From assembly GCF_002280785.1 (NCBI RefSeq), contig NZ_NCEQ01000013.1, positions 90,637-154,636 of the forward strand: a stretch of DNA of 64,000 bases. The letters are read 5' to 3'. Positions 35,352 to 43,910 of the stretch are shown piece by piece. The stretch is from Brevundimonas subvibrioides (GTDB taxonomy: Bacteria; Pseudomonadota; Alphaproteobacteria; Caulobacterales; Caulobacteraceae). Position 1 is the stretch's first letter; every line of letters starts with the position of its first letter. The notes beneath the pieces are model-generated. The model was not told the DNA's origin. It saw nothing but the letters and a program-made list of their open reading frames with translations, and did no database searches. The position numbers and the translations under genes are program-made.

Positions 35352-37343
35352 GTGGAGAAGACCGCGCGTTTTGTCGGGGGCAGGATGTCGGAGGCCAGTA
35401 CGATCACGTCGCCGACGTGGGCGCCGGCGCTCCGTCGCCGTCGCAAGGCTCTGCTGCAGCGCCTGGGCATGGGCGCCGCCACCGCCATGGTCTTCAGCCC
35501 CCTGTTCGGCTGGACCTTCTCGAGCATCTGGGTCGGAACCTACTTCCTCGTCCAACTGCTGGACCTGATAATTTTCGCCCCCATCAACAGCGGCAAGGTC
35601 GAGCGGATGGGACCGGTCCGGTCTACCGCCGGCGTCGCCATGCTGTTCCTGAACGCGGCGGCTTTCGGCAGTCTTTCGATTCCGCTCTGGCTGACCGGCG
35701 GTCCCATGGGCGGAGTCTGCGCCGCCGTGCTGGCCGCCTCGGGCGCCATCTATGGCGTGATCAATTCGCCGCGCTCCAAGACGGTGCTGGCGATCACCGT
35801 CATCCCGCACTTCCTGTACATGCTGGCCACGCCCTTCTGGATGGCCTGGTACGGCGCGTCGTCGTCGTTCGTCACCGCCGCCGCCGTCGCCTTTGTGGTC
35901 TTCGGCGTCTACTGCCTGTCGACCTGGCAGCGCATGAACCAGGCCGCCGACGCCGAGATCGCCGCGCGCCTGGAGGCGGATCAACGCCGGGCTGACGCCG
36001 AGCGCATCATGGCCGGTCGCTCCATCTTCCTGGCCACCGTGGGCCATGACCTGCGCACCCCCATCAGCGCCATTCTGACCGGCGCGGCCGAGCTGGAGCG
36101 CGGCGCGACCGACAGCGCCGCCCGCGCCCAGGCCGCGCTGATCACCGACGCCGGGATCATGATGAAGGCGCTGCTCGACGATCTTCTGGATCACTCCAAG
36201 CTCGACGCCGGCCGGATGACGGTCGAGACCGTCGACTTCAACCTTCGCGGCCTGATCGCCCAGACCCTGATGTTCTGGCAGGGCGAGGCCCGCGCCAAGG
36301 GGCTGAACCTGCGCGTCGAGGGCGCGTCGAGCATCCCGCACTCGGTCAAGGGCGACCCCATGCGCCTGCGTCAGGTGCTGAACAACCTCGTCTCAAACGC
36401 GATGAAGTTCACGGCCGAGGGCTCGGTCACCCTGCGCCTTTCGGCCTGGCTGGAAGAGCCGGCGCACTATGCAATCCTGATCGAGGTGGCCGACACCGGC
36501 CCGGGCATGACGCATCAGCAGCTGACCCGGCTGTTCACCCCGTTCGACCAGACTGCCGAGGGGGTCAGCGCCCGCCACGGCGGCACGGGCCTGGGCCTCA
36601 GCATCAGCCGCGACCTGGCCGAACTGATGGGTGGCCGCCTGACCGCCCGCAGCTGTCCGGGAGAGGGCGCCGCCTTCACCCTGTCGCTTCTTCTGCCGCG
36701 CGGCGACGCCATCGTCGTCGCACCGAAGGGCTTCAACCAGGAGAGCCGGGGCGACATCGTCCGCAGCCTGGCCCCACGGACGCCCCGTGCGGCTACGCCC
36801 GCGCCCACGCCCTCCACGCCGGTCTTCGAGACCGCCCCTGCATCCATCGAGCCCGAGGACGAGACGCTGGCGGTCGAGAGCGGCCCCGAGATCGACAACG
36901 AGATCGGCAACGACCCCGAGCAGGAGGCGGACCGGCCCCTGCGCGTGCTGGTCGTCGATGACCACGACATCAACCGCCGCGCGGTGGAGCTGATCCTCAC
37001 TCCGCTGGGCTGCGATATTGCGACCGCCGCCGACGGCCTTCTGGCCCTGGCCCAGTGTGAGACCGCCGAGTTCGACGTCATCTTCATGGATGTGCGCATG
37101 CCCGAGCTGGACGGCCGCGAAACCACCCGCAGGCTCCGCGCCGGCGGCGGATTGAACGCCACGACCCCCGTGATCGCCGTCACCGCCGACACCTCGCCCG
37201 ACGACATCGCCGCCTGCATGGCCGCCGGCATGACCTATTTCGTGTCCAAGCCCCTGACCCCGACCGCCCTGCTGGGCGCCCTCAGTCATGTCCTGGCGGG
37301 CGAAGCGCCCGAAGCCGGCGAGGCCGAGACCGTCGCCGCCTGA
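35352..37343 (+). CDS. Membrane hybrid sensor histidine kinase with C-terminal receiver
   Basis: The 663-residue signalling protein has several N-terminal membrane helices (about residues 35-190) without an obvious ligand domain, then HisKA with GHDLRTPISAIL (phospho-His about residue 234). HATPase follows, with N-box VLNNLVSNAMKFT and G-boxes DTGPGM and GGTGLGLSI. After a Pro/Glu-rich linker comes a receiver domain with VVDDHDINRR, the phospho-Asp in FMDVRMPE (about residue 579) and the Lys in VSKPLT. The start is GTG at 35352; ATG 35385 is an alternative. No cognate regulator is adjacent. The 3' end overlaps vsr by 58 bases. Confidence 0.92.
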   Translation: MEKTARFVGGRMSEASTITSPTWAPALRRRRKALLQRLGMGAATAMVFSPLFGWTFSSIWVGTYFLVQLLDLIIFAPINSGKVERMGPVRSTAGVAMLFLNAAAFGSLSIPLWLTGGPMGGVCAAVLAASGAIYGVINSPRSKTVLAITVIPHFLYMLATPFWMAWYGASSSFVTAAAVAFVVFGVYCLSTWQRMNQAADAEIAARLEADQRRADAERIMAGRSIFLATVGHDLRTPISAILTGAAELERGATDSAARAQAALITDAGIMMKALLDDLLDHSKLDAGRMTVETVDFNLRGLIAQTLMFWQGEARAKGLNLRVEGASSIPHSVKGDPMRLRQVLNNLVSNAMKFTAEGSVTLRLSAWLEEPAHYAILIEVADTGPGMTHQQLTRLFTPFDQTAEGVSARHGGTGLGLSISRDLAELMGGRLTARSCPGEGAAFTLSLLLPRGDAIVVAPKGFNQESRGDIVRSLAPRTPRAATPAPTPSTPVFETAPASIEPEDETLAVESGPEIDNEIGNDPEQEADRPLRVLVVDDHDINRRAVELILTPLGCDIATAADGLLALAQCETAEFDVIFMDVRMPELDGRETTRRLRAGGGLNATTPVIAVTADTSPDDIAACMAAGMTYFVSKPLTPTALLGALSHVLAGEAPEAGEAETVAA

Positions 37344-37747
37344 CCGGTCACCTCGGCGACCAGTTTCGACGCGGCGTCCGGCGCCTTCAGACCACATTCC
37401 CAGACCGTGACGACACGCCAGCCGTCGATGGTCAATCTGGCGACGACTTCGCGATCTCTGGCGACATTTCTCGCCAGTTTGGCGGTCCAGTAGTCGGCAT
37501 TGGCCCTCGGCTTTCGCGAGCCCCTCGGGCAGTCGTGCCCATGCCAGAAACAGCCATGGACAAAGACCACCGTCCGTCGCCCCAGCATGACGATATCGGG
37601 CTTGCCAGGCAGGCCTGAGCCGCCCAGCCGATAGCCGACTCCCGCCGCGCGCAGCATCCGCCGCACCGCGATCTCTGGCGCGGTGTCGCGCCCCTTGACC
37701 CGACGCATGACGGCGCTGCGCGTCTCCGGAGAGAAGACGTCCGTCAT
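37286..37747 (-). CDS. vsr: Very short patch repair (Vsr) endonuclease
   Basis: The 153-residue endonuclease nicks at T:G mismatches that arise by deamination of 5-methylcytosine. It has SAVMRRVKGRDTAPEIAVRR, the catalytic Asp of GLPGKPDIVM and VFVHGCFWHGHDCP, with the conserved metal and mismatch residues. No dcm-type cytosine methyltransferase lies nearby, unlike most vsr loci. It is convergent with the kinase, with overlapping 3' ends; this puts its last residues, an Ala/Ser-rich tail, inside kinase coding sequence. Confidence 0.92.
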   Translation of the reverse strand: MTDVFSPETRSAVMRRVKGRDTAPEIAVRRMLRAAGVGYRLGGSGLPGKPDIVMLGRRTVVFVHGCFWHGHDCPRGSRKPRANADYWTAKLARNVARDREVVARLTIDGWRVVTVWECGLKAPDAASKLVAEVTGQAATVSASPASGASPART

Positions 37748-37760
37748 GCGCCGCCAGCCT

Positions 37761-38246
37761 TTAAAGCTGCGCCAGCAGGTGTTCCGCCGACGACACCTTG
37801 AACTCGCCGCCCTGTTCGATGTTCAGCTGGGTGACGACGCCGTCCTTGACCAGCATCGAATAGCGCTGCGAGCGCTCGCCCATGCCGAAGCCGCGCGCGT
37901 CCAGCACCAGGCCGAGCGTGCGAGTGAAGTCGCCGCTGCCGTCGGCCAGCATGACCACGTCGTCCGGGGTCAGGCTCTGGCTCTCGGCCCAGGCGTTCAT
38001 CACGAAGGCGTCGTTGACGGACAGGCAGGCGATCACGTCCACGCCCTTGTCCGCGAGCGCCGACTTGTTGTCGACATAACCCGGCAGGTGACGCGCCGAG
38101 CAGGTCGGGGTGAAGGCGCCCGGAACGGCGAAGAGGGCGACGGTCCTGCCCTTGAAGAACTCGTCAGTGTGGACCGGCCTCGGGCCTTCCGGAGTGCCTT
38201 GCGACAGGGTGGCCGAGGGGATGCGGTCGCCGATCTGGATCGTCAT
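37761..38246 (-). CDS. Peroxiredoxin, Prx5-like
   Basis: The 161-residue thiol peroxidase has the active-site motif PGAFTPTCSARHLPGY (peroxidatic Cys about residue 49), VIACLSVNDAFVMNAWAES and LVLDARGFGMGERSQRYSML, typical of the Prx5/hybrid-type AhpC-TSA subgroup. It reduces peroxides using thioredoxin or glutaredoxin. ATG 38246 is preferred because the frame upstream is poorly conserved-looking and runs into the divergent yqgE promoter region. It precedes vsr on the same strand by 13 bases. Confidence 0.92.
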   Translation of the reverse strand: MTIQIGDRIPSATLSQGTPEGPRPVHTDEFFKGRTVALFAVPGAFTPTCSARHLPGYVDNKSALADKGVDVIACLSVNDAFVMNAWAESQSLTPDDVVMLADGSGDFTRTLGLVLDARGFGMGERSQRYSMLVKDGVVTQLNIEQGGEFKVSSAEHLLAQL

Positions 38247-38381
38247 GGGAGGCTCCGGGAGGTCTGTGAAAGGGGCGCGTGCGCCGACTTCGGTCAGATA
38301 GGCGCACCCGTAGCCCTCGCCAAGCGTGATCGTGACCGCTCTCGCCTTGCGTAACGCCCCCGGCGCACCGATCATTCAGTC

Positions 38382-38951
38382 ATGGACGACTTCCAATCCC
38401 TCGCGGGCCGGCTGCTGGTGGCCATGCCCGGCATCGGCGACCCCCGTTTCGAGCATGCGGTGATCCTGGTCTGCGCCCACGGGCCCGACCATGCGATGGG
38501 CGTGCGCGTCGATCGGCCGGCCCCCGGCGTCGACCTGAAGGCTGTCCTGACCAAACTGTCGGTCAACGCCCCCGACGCGTCGAGGGGTCGCCCCGTCATG
38601 TTCGGCGGCCCGGTCGAGCGCGAGCGAGGCTTCGTGCTCCACACCGACGACTGGATGATCGACGACACCTCGACACCGTTCGGCGCGGGCCTTGCCCTGA
38701 CCGGCACGCGCGAGGCGCTCGCGGCCATGACCGACCCCCTCGCCGGCCCGCGCCGCTCGACCCTGCTGCTCGGCTACGCCGGATGGGGCGACGGCCAACT
38801 GGAGGAGGAACTGGGCGAGAACGTCTGGCTGACGGCCGACGCCGACCTCGACCTGCTGTTCGACACGGATTTCGACACGAAGTGGGCGCGGGCTCTGGCC
38901 GGCCTCGGCGTCGATGCGGCGATGCTGTCGGGGCAGTCCGGCCGGGCCTAG
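38382..38951 (+). CDS. YqgE/AlgH family protein
   Basis: The 189-residue protein has SLAGRLLVAMPGIGDPRFEHAVI, MFGGPVERERGFVLHTDDW and LLGYAGWGDGQLEEELGENVWL, a full match to the UPF0301 family. Its molecular function is not established. It is divergent from the peroxiredoxin gene and followed by a family C repeat. Confidence 0.92.
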   Translation: MDDFQSLAGRLLVAMPGIGDPRFEHAVILVCAHGPDHAMGVRVDRPAPGVDLKAVLTKLSVNAPDASRGRPVMFGGPVERERGFVLHTDDWMIDDTSTPFGAGLALTGTREALAAMTDPLAGPRRSTLLLGYAGWGDGQLEEELGENVWLTADADLDLLFDTDFDTKWARALAGLGVDAAMLSGQSGRA

Positions 38952-38959
38952 CCGCTTGC

Positions 38960-39097
38960 GTCTCCCCCCATCGAAGATGGGGAGGTGGCTCGGAGTGCAG
39001 CGGAGAGACGGAGGGGGTCTTGCCGCCCTCCAGAACCCCTCCGTCAGCTCGCAAGGGCTCGCTGCCACCTCCCCCATCCTTCGGATAGGGAGGAGAC
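38960..39097. repeat. Intergenic palindromic repeat, family C, copy 2
   Basis: The element runs from GTCTCCCCCCATCGAAGATGG to CCATCCTTCGGATAGGGAGG plus AGAC, with inner GACGGAGGG/CCCTCCGTC. It matches the copy at 1659-1805 and separates the convergent yqgE and pdeA stops. Confidence 0.8.
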
Positions 39098-39102
39098 GAA
39101 AG

Positions 39103-40770
39103 TCAGGCCGAACGCGCCTTCAGCGGCGCGACGCCGTCGGAAAGGCTTTCGTTGAGATAGACCTCGGCCTCCTGCGCCGGCAGGGCGGGCGCATAGCCGA
39201 AGCCCTGGCCGTAGTGGCAGCTGGCGTCGAGCAGCAGGGCCGCCAGCCCGGCGTTCTCCACCCCCTCGGCCACGACCTCCAGGTTGAGGTCGCGACCCAG
39301 GTTGACGACCGACTTGACGATCTTCGCCGAGCCCTCGTCCTTATCCATCGTCAGCACGAAATAGCGGTCGATCTTCAGCGTGTCGAACGGCAGTCGCGCC
39401 AGGTACGACAGCGACGAGAAGCCCGTGCCGAAGTCGTCGAGCGCCAGCGAGGCGCCCACATCCTTGAGCTTCTGCAGGATGACCGCGGCCGAGGCCGTGT
39501 CCCGCATGATGTCGCCCTCGGTGACCTCCAGCTTCAGCGCGCCCCAGGGCAGGCCGGTCTCCTGGATCACGCGCGCGACGTCCTCAACGAGGTTCGGCCG
39601 CTCGATCTCGCCGACCGACAGGTTGACGCTGCAGAACAGCTTGCCGGCCGAGGGGTGGCGCTTCAGCCACTCCGCCAGCTGGCGCGCCGACTGGGTCATC
39701 ATCATCAGGCCCAGATCGTTCATCAGGCCCATCTCGTCGGTCAGGCCAAGGAACTCGTCCGGCGGCACCAGGCCGCGCTTGGGGTGACGCCAGCGGGCCA
39801 GGGCCTCGAACCCGGCCACCGCCCCGGTGTTCAGGTTCACGATCGGCTGGAAGAAGGGTTCGATCTCGCCGCGCACGAAGGCGTTGCGCAGGTCCGCCTC
39901 GAGCGCCAGGCGGCTGAGGCTGTCGCTCTCCATCGCCCGGCCATAGGCGGCGGCCCCGCCGCGTCCGGCCTTCTTGGCGGCGCCGACAGCCAGTTCGACC
40001 CGGCGCAAAAGCTCGGCGGCGTCCGGCGCATCGGGCCCGCCCTCGAAGGTCACCGAACCGATCGAGACGGTCGGATAGATGTCGAAGCCCGCGACCCGGA
40101 GCGGCTGTTCCAGTGCGTCCCTGAGCCGATCGGCGGCGTTGCCGACCCCGCGCGGGACCAGGACGGCGAACTCGTCCTCGCCGATCCGGGCCGGATTGGC
40201 GTCGAACGAGAAGGCGGCGGCCATGCGCGATCCGAGCGCGGAGATCACCATGTCGGTGCGCTCGTGGCCCAGGGCCTCGTTGAGGCGGCGCAGGCGGTCG
40301 ATATCGGCGACGACCATGTCGTATTCGCCCGGCGCGGTCAGGGTCTCGGCGGCGCGATTGAGGAAGCTGCGGCGATCCAGCAGTCCGGTCAGCACATCCT
40401 TGTCAGCGCCCGCGATCTTGGTTTCCAGCGCCACCATGCCGGCGGCCCGGAGGCCATCCTCAAGCCAGACGCCACGCCACAGACAGGTCTCGGCTCCCCG
40501 CATACGCAGGCGCAAGGCGACTTCGGTGCCTTCGGCGGCGGGTTTCAGCACCCGTTCGGCCAGTGACCGGTCCTGGGGCAGGGCGAGGGCGATGAAGGCG
40601 GCGCCCGAACATTCCGGCGCCAAAGGGCCCAGTCCCAGCGAACGGGTCGCGCCGGTGAAACGGATCTGATCTTCGCCCGGGGTCCATATCCACAGGGCGG
40701 AATCAGCGGCGGCCAGCGCCTCGATGGCCGTGGTCGCGTCCCAGGTCATGGTACGGGGTCGCGGGGTCAC
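39103..40770 (-). CDS. pdeA: Cyclic di-GMP phosphodiesterase PdeA-like (PAS-like/GEDEF-EAL)
   Basis: The 555-residue protein has an N-terminal PAS-like region, a GGDEF domain with degenerate motif ARIGEDEFAVL (GEDEF) and a complete EAL domain: GFEALARWRHP, NLSVGEI, LEVTEGDIM, LDDFGTGFSSLSYL, KIDRYFV and VAEGVEN. This matches Caulobacter PdeA (CC3396), where the GEDEF domain binds GTP and activates c-di-GMP hydrolysis, and whose cell-cycle degradation frees motility-to-surface signalling. The start is GTG 40770 with AAGGAA upstream, giving the same length as PdeA; ATG 40749 lacks a ribosome site. Confidence 0.88.
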   Translation of the reverse strand: MTPRPRTMTWDATTAIEALAAADSALWIWTPGEDQIRFTGATRSLGLGPLAPECSGAAFIALALPQDRSLAERVLKPAAEGTEVALRLRMRGAETCLWRGVWLEDGLRAAGMVALETKIAGADKDVLTGLLDRRSFLNRAAETLTAPGEYDMVVADIDRLRRLNEALGHERTDMVISALGSRMAAAFSFDANPARIGEDEFAVLVPRGVGNAADRLRDALEQPLRVAGFDIYPTVSIGSVTFEGGPDAPDAAELLRRVELAVGAAKKAGRGGAAAYGRAMESDSLSRLALEADLRNAFVRGEIEPFFQPIVNLNTGAVAGFEALARWRHPKRGLVPPDEFLGLTDEMGLMNDLGLMMMTQSARQLAEWLKRHPSAGKLFCSVNLSVGEIERPNLVEDVARVIQETGLPWGALKLEVTEGDIMRDTASAAVILQKLKDVGASLALDDFGTGFSSLSYLARLPFDTLKIDRYFVLTMDKDEGSAKIVKSVVNLGRDLNLEVVAEGVENAGLAALLLDASCHYGQGFGYAPALPAQEAEVYLNESLSDGVAPLKARSA

Positions 40771-40786
40771 GGGTGCAGGCGTTCCT

Positions 40787-41374
40787 TCAGGACACAGCGA
40801 CGTCGTCCGCTACGAGGCCGAACAGGATATGATCTGCCCATGCGCCGTTAATTTTAAGATAAGCCCGCGCCTCGCCCTCCTTCAGGAACCCGGCTTTTTC
40901 CAGAACCCGGCGCGACGCCATGTTGGCCGGCAGGCAGGACGCCTCCAGCCGATGCAGGCGCACCGAGCGGAACGCGAACCCTGTCATGGCCCGCACGGCG
41001 TCGGTCGCCACGCCCAGCCCGGCGAACGGTTGCCCGACCCAATAGCCGAGGGTACCGGTCTCAGCGACGCCGCGCCGCACATTCGACAGGGTTATGGCCC
41101 CCATCAGGGTCCGCCCGGACAGATCGAAGACGAAGAACGGCCAGGCATGACCCAGCTCCATCTCGCGCGCATAAACGCCCAGTCTGCGCCGATAGGCGGC
41201 CCGGGTCAGGTCGTCGTCGGGCCAGGACGGCTCCCACGGTTGCAGGTAGTCCCGCGAATTCTCCCGGAGATCGGCCCAGGCCGAATAGTCGCCCGTGCGC
41301 GGCGGCCGCAGCAGCACGCCCGCGCCCTCGACCACGGGACCGGTCGCATCCGTCATCCAGTCCAGCAGGGCCAT
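40787..41374 (-). CDS. GNAT family N-acetyltransferase (RimJ-like)
   Basis: The 195-residue acetyltransferase has VLLRPPRTGDYSAWADLRENS, LGYWVGQPFAGLGVATDAVR (acetyl-CoA loop) and LHRLEASCLPANMASRRVLEK, GFLKEGEARAYLKINGAW, the pattern of RimJ/RimL ribosomal-protein N-acetyltransferases. The target is unproven. It lies 16 bases upstream of pdeA on the same strand. Confidence 0.88.
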   Translation of the reverse strand: MALLDWMTDATGPVVEGAGVLLRPPRTGDYSAWADLRENSRDYLQPWEPSWPDDDLTRAAYRRRLGVYAREMELGHAWPFFVFDLSGRTLMGAITLSNVRRGVAETGTLGYWVGQPFAGLGVATDAVRAMTGFAFRSVRLHRLEASCLPANMASRRVLEKAGFLKEGEARAYLKINGAWADHILFGLVADDVAVS

Positions 41375-41418
41375 GAAATCAGAGATAGCGCATCAATCTC
41401 CCCTCTCCCAGAGGGAGG

Positions 41419-42663
41419 TTAGTTCGCGACTCTTTCGGAGAACGCCTTGCCCGCCGGAGCCGCCGCCTTCGGGCCCAGCACCGCCGTCGAGGCCTTGCCC
41501 GAGGCGAGTATCCGCTCGCCGACGGCCTTCAAGTCCGCGACCGTCGCCGCCTCCATCCGCGCCGCCGTGTCGTCCGACGGCACCGGCGCGCCGAACATCA
41601 GGGTCTGGGCGGCGTTGCGCCCCGCGCGGCTGGCCGGGCTCTCGTCCGACATCCATAGCCCGCCCTTCAGCACCGCCTTGGCGCGCGACAGTTCGGCGTC
41701 TGTCGGCCCGTTCAGCGTCAGGTCGCGCATCTCGTCGGCGCAGACCTGGGCCAGTTCGACCGCCCGGTCCGCCGCCGCGCCCGCATAGATCCCCAGCACC
41801 CCGCCGTCCTCATAGGGTTCCTGATAGGCGTCAATGGCGTACGCCAGTCCCCGCTCCTCGCGCGCGCTCTGGAACAGGCGGGACGCCATCCCCCCGCCGA
41901 GGATCTCCGTGAACAGCCGCAGCGCCGGAATGCCCGTATCGCCCGTCGCCAGAGACGGAAGCTGGAACACCAGATTGGCCTGTTCGATCTTGCGCGACAG
42001 GGCCGCCGTGCCGCCGACGAAGGTCGCGGGCTCCGGCGCATCGGCGGGCTGGGCCACGGCGTCGGCGAACCAGCGCTCGGCCAGGGCCAGCAGCTCGACC
42101 TCGTCGACCGCGCCGGACACCGCCACCACCATCCGGTCGGGCGAATAGAGCCGCGCGCGCCAGTCGCTGATGGTCGTGCGATCGACCGGCTTCAGGCTGG
42201 CGATCGAGCCGAGAATCGGGCGGCCCAGGGGCTGGCCTGAGAAGGCCTTGGTCTGGGCCATTTCGAAGACATGGTCGTCGGGCGTGTCGAAGGCCTCGGC
42301 GATCTCCTGGGCCACGACGTCCTTCTCACGCTCGATCTCGGCGGCGTCGAGCGTGGGGCGGAACACCAGATCCGACACCACCTGCATGGCCAGCCCCAGC
42401 GAGCCGTCCAGGGCCCGGATCTCGAAACTGGTCCGCTCATAGCCGGTGGCGGCGTTGATCGACCCGCCCTCGGCTTCGATCCGTTCGACGATGTCGCGCG
42501 CGCCCATGTCGCCGGCGCCCTTGAACACCAGGTGTTCGAGCAGGTGCGACCAACCGGAGCGGCTCTCGCTCTCCCACCGCGCCCCGCCCTTCACCGCCAC
42601 GGTCAGGGCCAGGGTGCGCAGGCCGGGCATGGGATCGCAAACGACGCGGACGCCGTTGGACAA
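41419..42663 (-). CDS. M16 family zinc metallopeptidase (mitochondrial-processing-peptidase-like)
   Basis: The 414-residue protein has the inverted zinc motif HLLEHLVFKG (HxxEH, about residues 41-45) with the distal Glu in EKDVVAQEIAEA. It also has RAARLFQSAREERGLAYAI-like sequence in its second half. It resembles the alphaproteobacterial ancestor-type processing peptidases. There is no ATG: TTG 42663 is annotated, but the family N-terminus (x-x-x-IHTLSNGVRVVCDPMPGL) would fit a CTG start at 42684 overlapping the surf1 stop as CTGA. It is the last gene of the oxidase-side cluster. Confidence 0.88.
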   Translation of the reverse strand: MSNGVRVVCDPMPGLRTLALTVAVKGGARWESESRSGWSHLLEHLVFKGAGDMGARDIVERIEAEGGSINAATGYERTSFEIRALDGSLGLAMQVVSDLVFRPTLDAAEIEREKDVVAQEIAEAFDTPDDHVFEMAQTKAFSGQPLGRPILGSIASLKPVDRTTISDWRARLYSPDRMVVAVSGAVDEVELLALAERWFADAVAQPADAPEPATFVGGTAALSRKIEQANLVFQLPSLATGDTGIPALRLFTEILGGGMASRLFQSAREERGLAYAIDAYQEPYEDGGVLGIYAGAAADRAVELAQVCADEMRDLTLNGPTDAELSRAKAVLKGGLWMSDESPASRAGRNAAQTLMFGAPVPSDDTAARMEAATVADLKAVGERILASGKASTAVLGPKAAAPAGKAFSERVAN

Positions 42664-42680
42664 GGTATGAATAGAAGCGG

Positions 42681-43514
42681 TCAGCGGATGGGCTTTCGGT
42701 AGCGTCGGACGAGCACGGCCACATAGAAACCCACGAGGGCCAGCGCCAGCCCGTACCAGGTCAGGGCGTATCCCAGATGGCTGTTCGAGAAGGCCGCCGG
42801 GGGGGCCGAAGCGATCAGCGCCCCGATCTCCGGATTGGGCGAGGTCAGGGCGAACAGGGTGAACTCCGACGGCGCGGCGGCCCTGAGCTGCGTGGCGATG
42901 GCGAGGTTGTCGCGGCCATAGAAGCGGCCGTCTGCGGGCGCCGGCGTCATGGCTCCGGGCGGAGGCGAACGGCGCAGCTCCACCGCCATGGCCAGAGGCA
43001 AGGTCGAGGCCAGCACACGCGGCCGCGCCGAGATGCTGTCGGCCACGAAGCCCCGATCGACGAGGAAGGTCTGGGTCATCCCCTCAGGCACGCAGGCCGA
43101 GATCAGCCGGCTGCCGGGCTGGCCGTCATGGATCGACTGCAACTCGACATAGGCCGAGGTCGGCAGTCCGCGACACACGACCAGCGCCTTGCGGAACTCC
43201 GGATCGGCAGCGGTCAGAACCTCGGGCAATGGCGCGGGCGGCAGTTGGGCCGCCGCCTCGGCCTGGGCGATCAGCTGTTCCTTCCACTGCATCCGCTGCA
43301 CCTGCCAGGTCCCGAGCCCGCACAGGACAAGCACGCACGCGGCGATGAACGCGGTCAGCAGGATGGGGAACCGCTTGCGCTCTAAATCCTCCCCCGTCGG
43401 GGGAGGTGGCGCGGCGCCGCTTGGCGCCGTGACGGAGGGGGCTCGCAGCGAACCCGGGGTCGGGGGGCGCCCCCCTCCCCCGATGGGGGAGGATTGTGGA
43501 TCTCGCTCAGTCAT
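42681..43514 (-). CDS. SURF1 family cytochrome oxidase assembly protein with repeat-encoded N-terminus
   Basis: The 277-residue two-helix membrane protein assists heme a insertion into cytochrome aa3. The conserved LCGLGTWQVQRMQWKEQLI, ELQSIHDGQPGSRLISACV and LTWYGLALALVGFYVAVLVRR define SURF1. The ATG at 43514 overlaps the DUF983 gene end by 8 bases. Residues 8-43 (SSPIGGGGRPPTPG... to ...PPPPTGED) are encoded by a family A repeat. No ATG, GTG or TTG occurs between the repeat and the first membrane helix, so translation must pass through the repeat. Confidence 0.9.
   Translation of the reverse strand: MTERDPQSSPIGGGGRPPTPGSLRAPSVTAPSGAAPPPPTGEDLERKRFPILLTAFIAACVLVLCGLGTWQVQRMQWKEQLIAQAEAAAQLPPAPLPEVLTAADPEFRKALVVCRGLPTSAYVELQSIHDGQPGSRLISACVPEGMTQTFLVDRGFVADSISARPRVLASTLPLAMAVELRRSPPPGAMTPAPADGRFYGRDNLAIATQLRAAAPSEFTLFALTSPNPEIGALIASAPPAAFSNSHLGYALTWYGLALALVGFYVAVLVRRYRKPIR
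43386..43494 (-). repeat. Palindromic repeat, family A, copy 3 (in-frame inside surf1)
   Basis: The copy is read on the minus strand, in the orientation of surf1. Its 36 whole codons are 43493 down to 43386 (108 bp). It keeps both terminal CCTCCCC/GGGGAGG palindromes and the inner CCCCCTCCGTCACGGCGCC block but lacks part of the middle found in the other copies. Confidence 0.88.
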
Positions 43515-43902
43515 TGTTGCGCGTCTGTCCCGCCCGGTGGCGCATCTGCAGGGCGATCATCACCCCCTTGCCCGGCCGCATCAGTCCCAGTGACAGCCCC
43601 ACGACCAGAGGCAGGGCGACGACCAGCATGGCCCAGACCGGCGGATCATAGGCGATCTGGACGAACAGCGCCCCGAACACCACCAGACCACCGGCGATCT
43701 GCATGACGAAGATGGCGGCCCCGTCGCCGGTGTTCAGCCGGGTGAAGTCGAAGCCGCAGACCGCGCAGCGCTCGACCACCTTCAGGAAGCCCGAGAACAA
43801 TGGCCCCTTGCCGCAGTTCGGGCAGCGGCAAAGCAAACCGGCGCGGATCGGGTCGATCCGCGCCGGCGCAGGAGTGTCAGGCTGGAGTGGACCGCTGTCC
43901 AA
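43507..43902 (-). CDS. DUF983 membrane protein, oxidase cluster
   Basis: The 131-residue protein has a four-Cys motif (LLCRCPNCGKGPLF and ERCAVCGFDF, two CxxC pairs, probably metal-binding) followed by two membrane helices. DUF983 genes are regular members of alphaproteobacterial cox clusters, between coxC and surf1 as here. The precise role is unknown. It starts 8 bases after coxC. Confidence 0.9.
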   Translation of the reverse strand: MDSGPLQPDTPAPARIDPIRAGLLCRCPNCGKGPLFSGFLKVVERCAVCGFDFTRLNTGDGAAIFVMQIAGGLVVFGALFVQIAYDPPVWAMLVVALPLVVGLSLGLMRPGKGVMIALQMRHRAGQTRNND

Positions 43903-43910
43903 CGCCGTCC

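Noticed and set aside
39103..40770. Active diguanylate cyclase
   Set aside because: The GGDEF signature is GEDEF, and the EAL set is complete, favouring phosphodiesterase activity.
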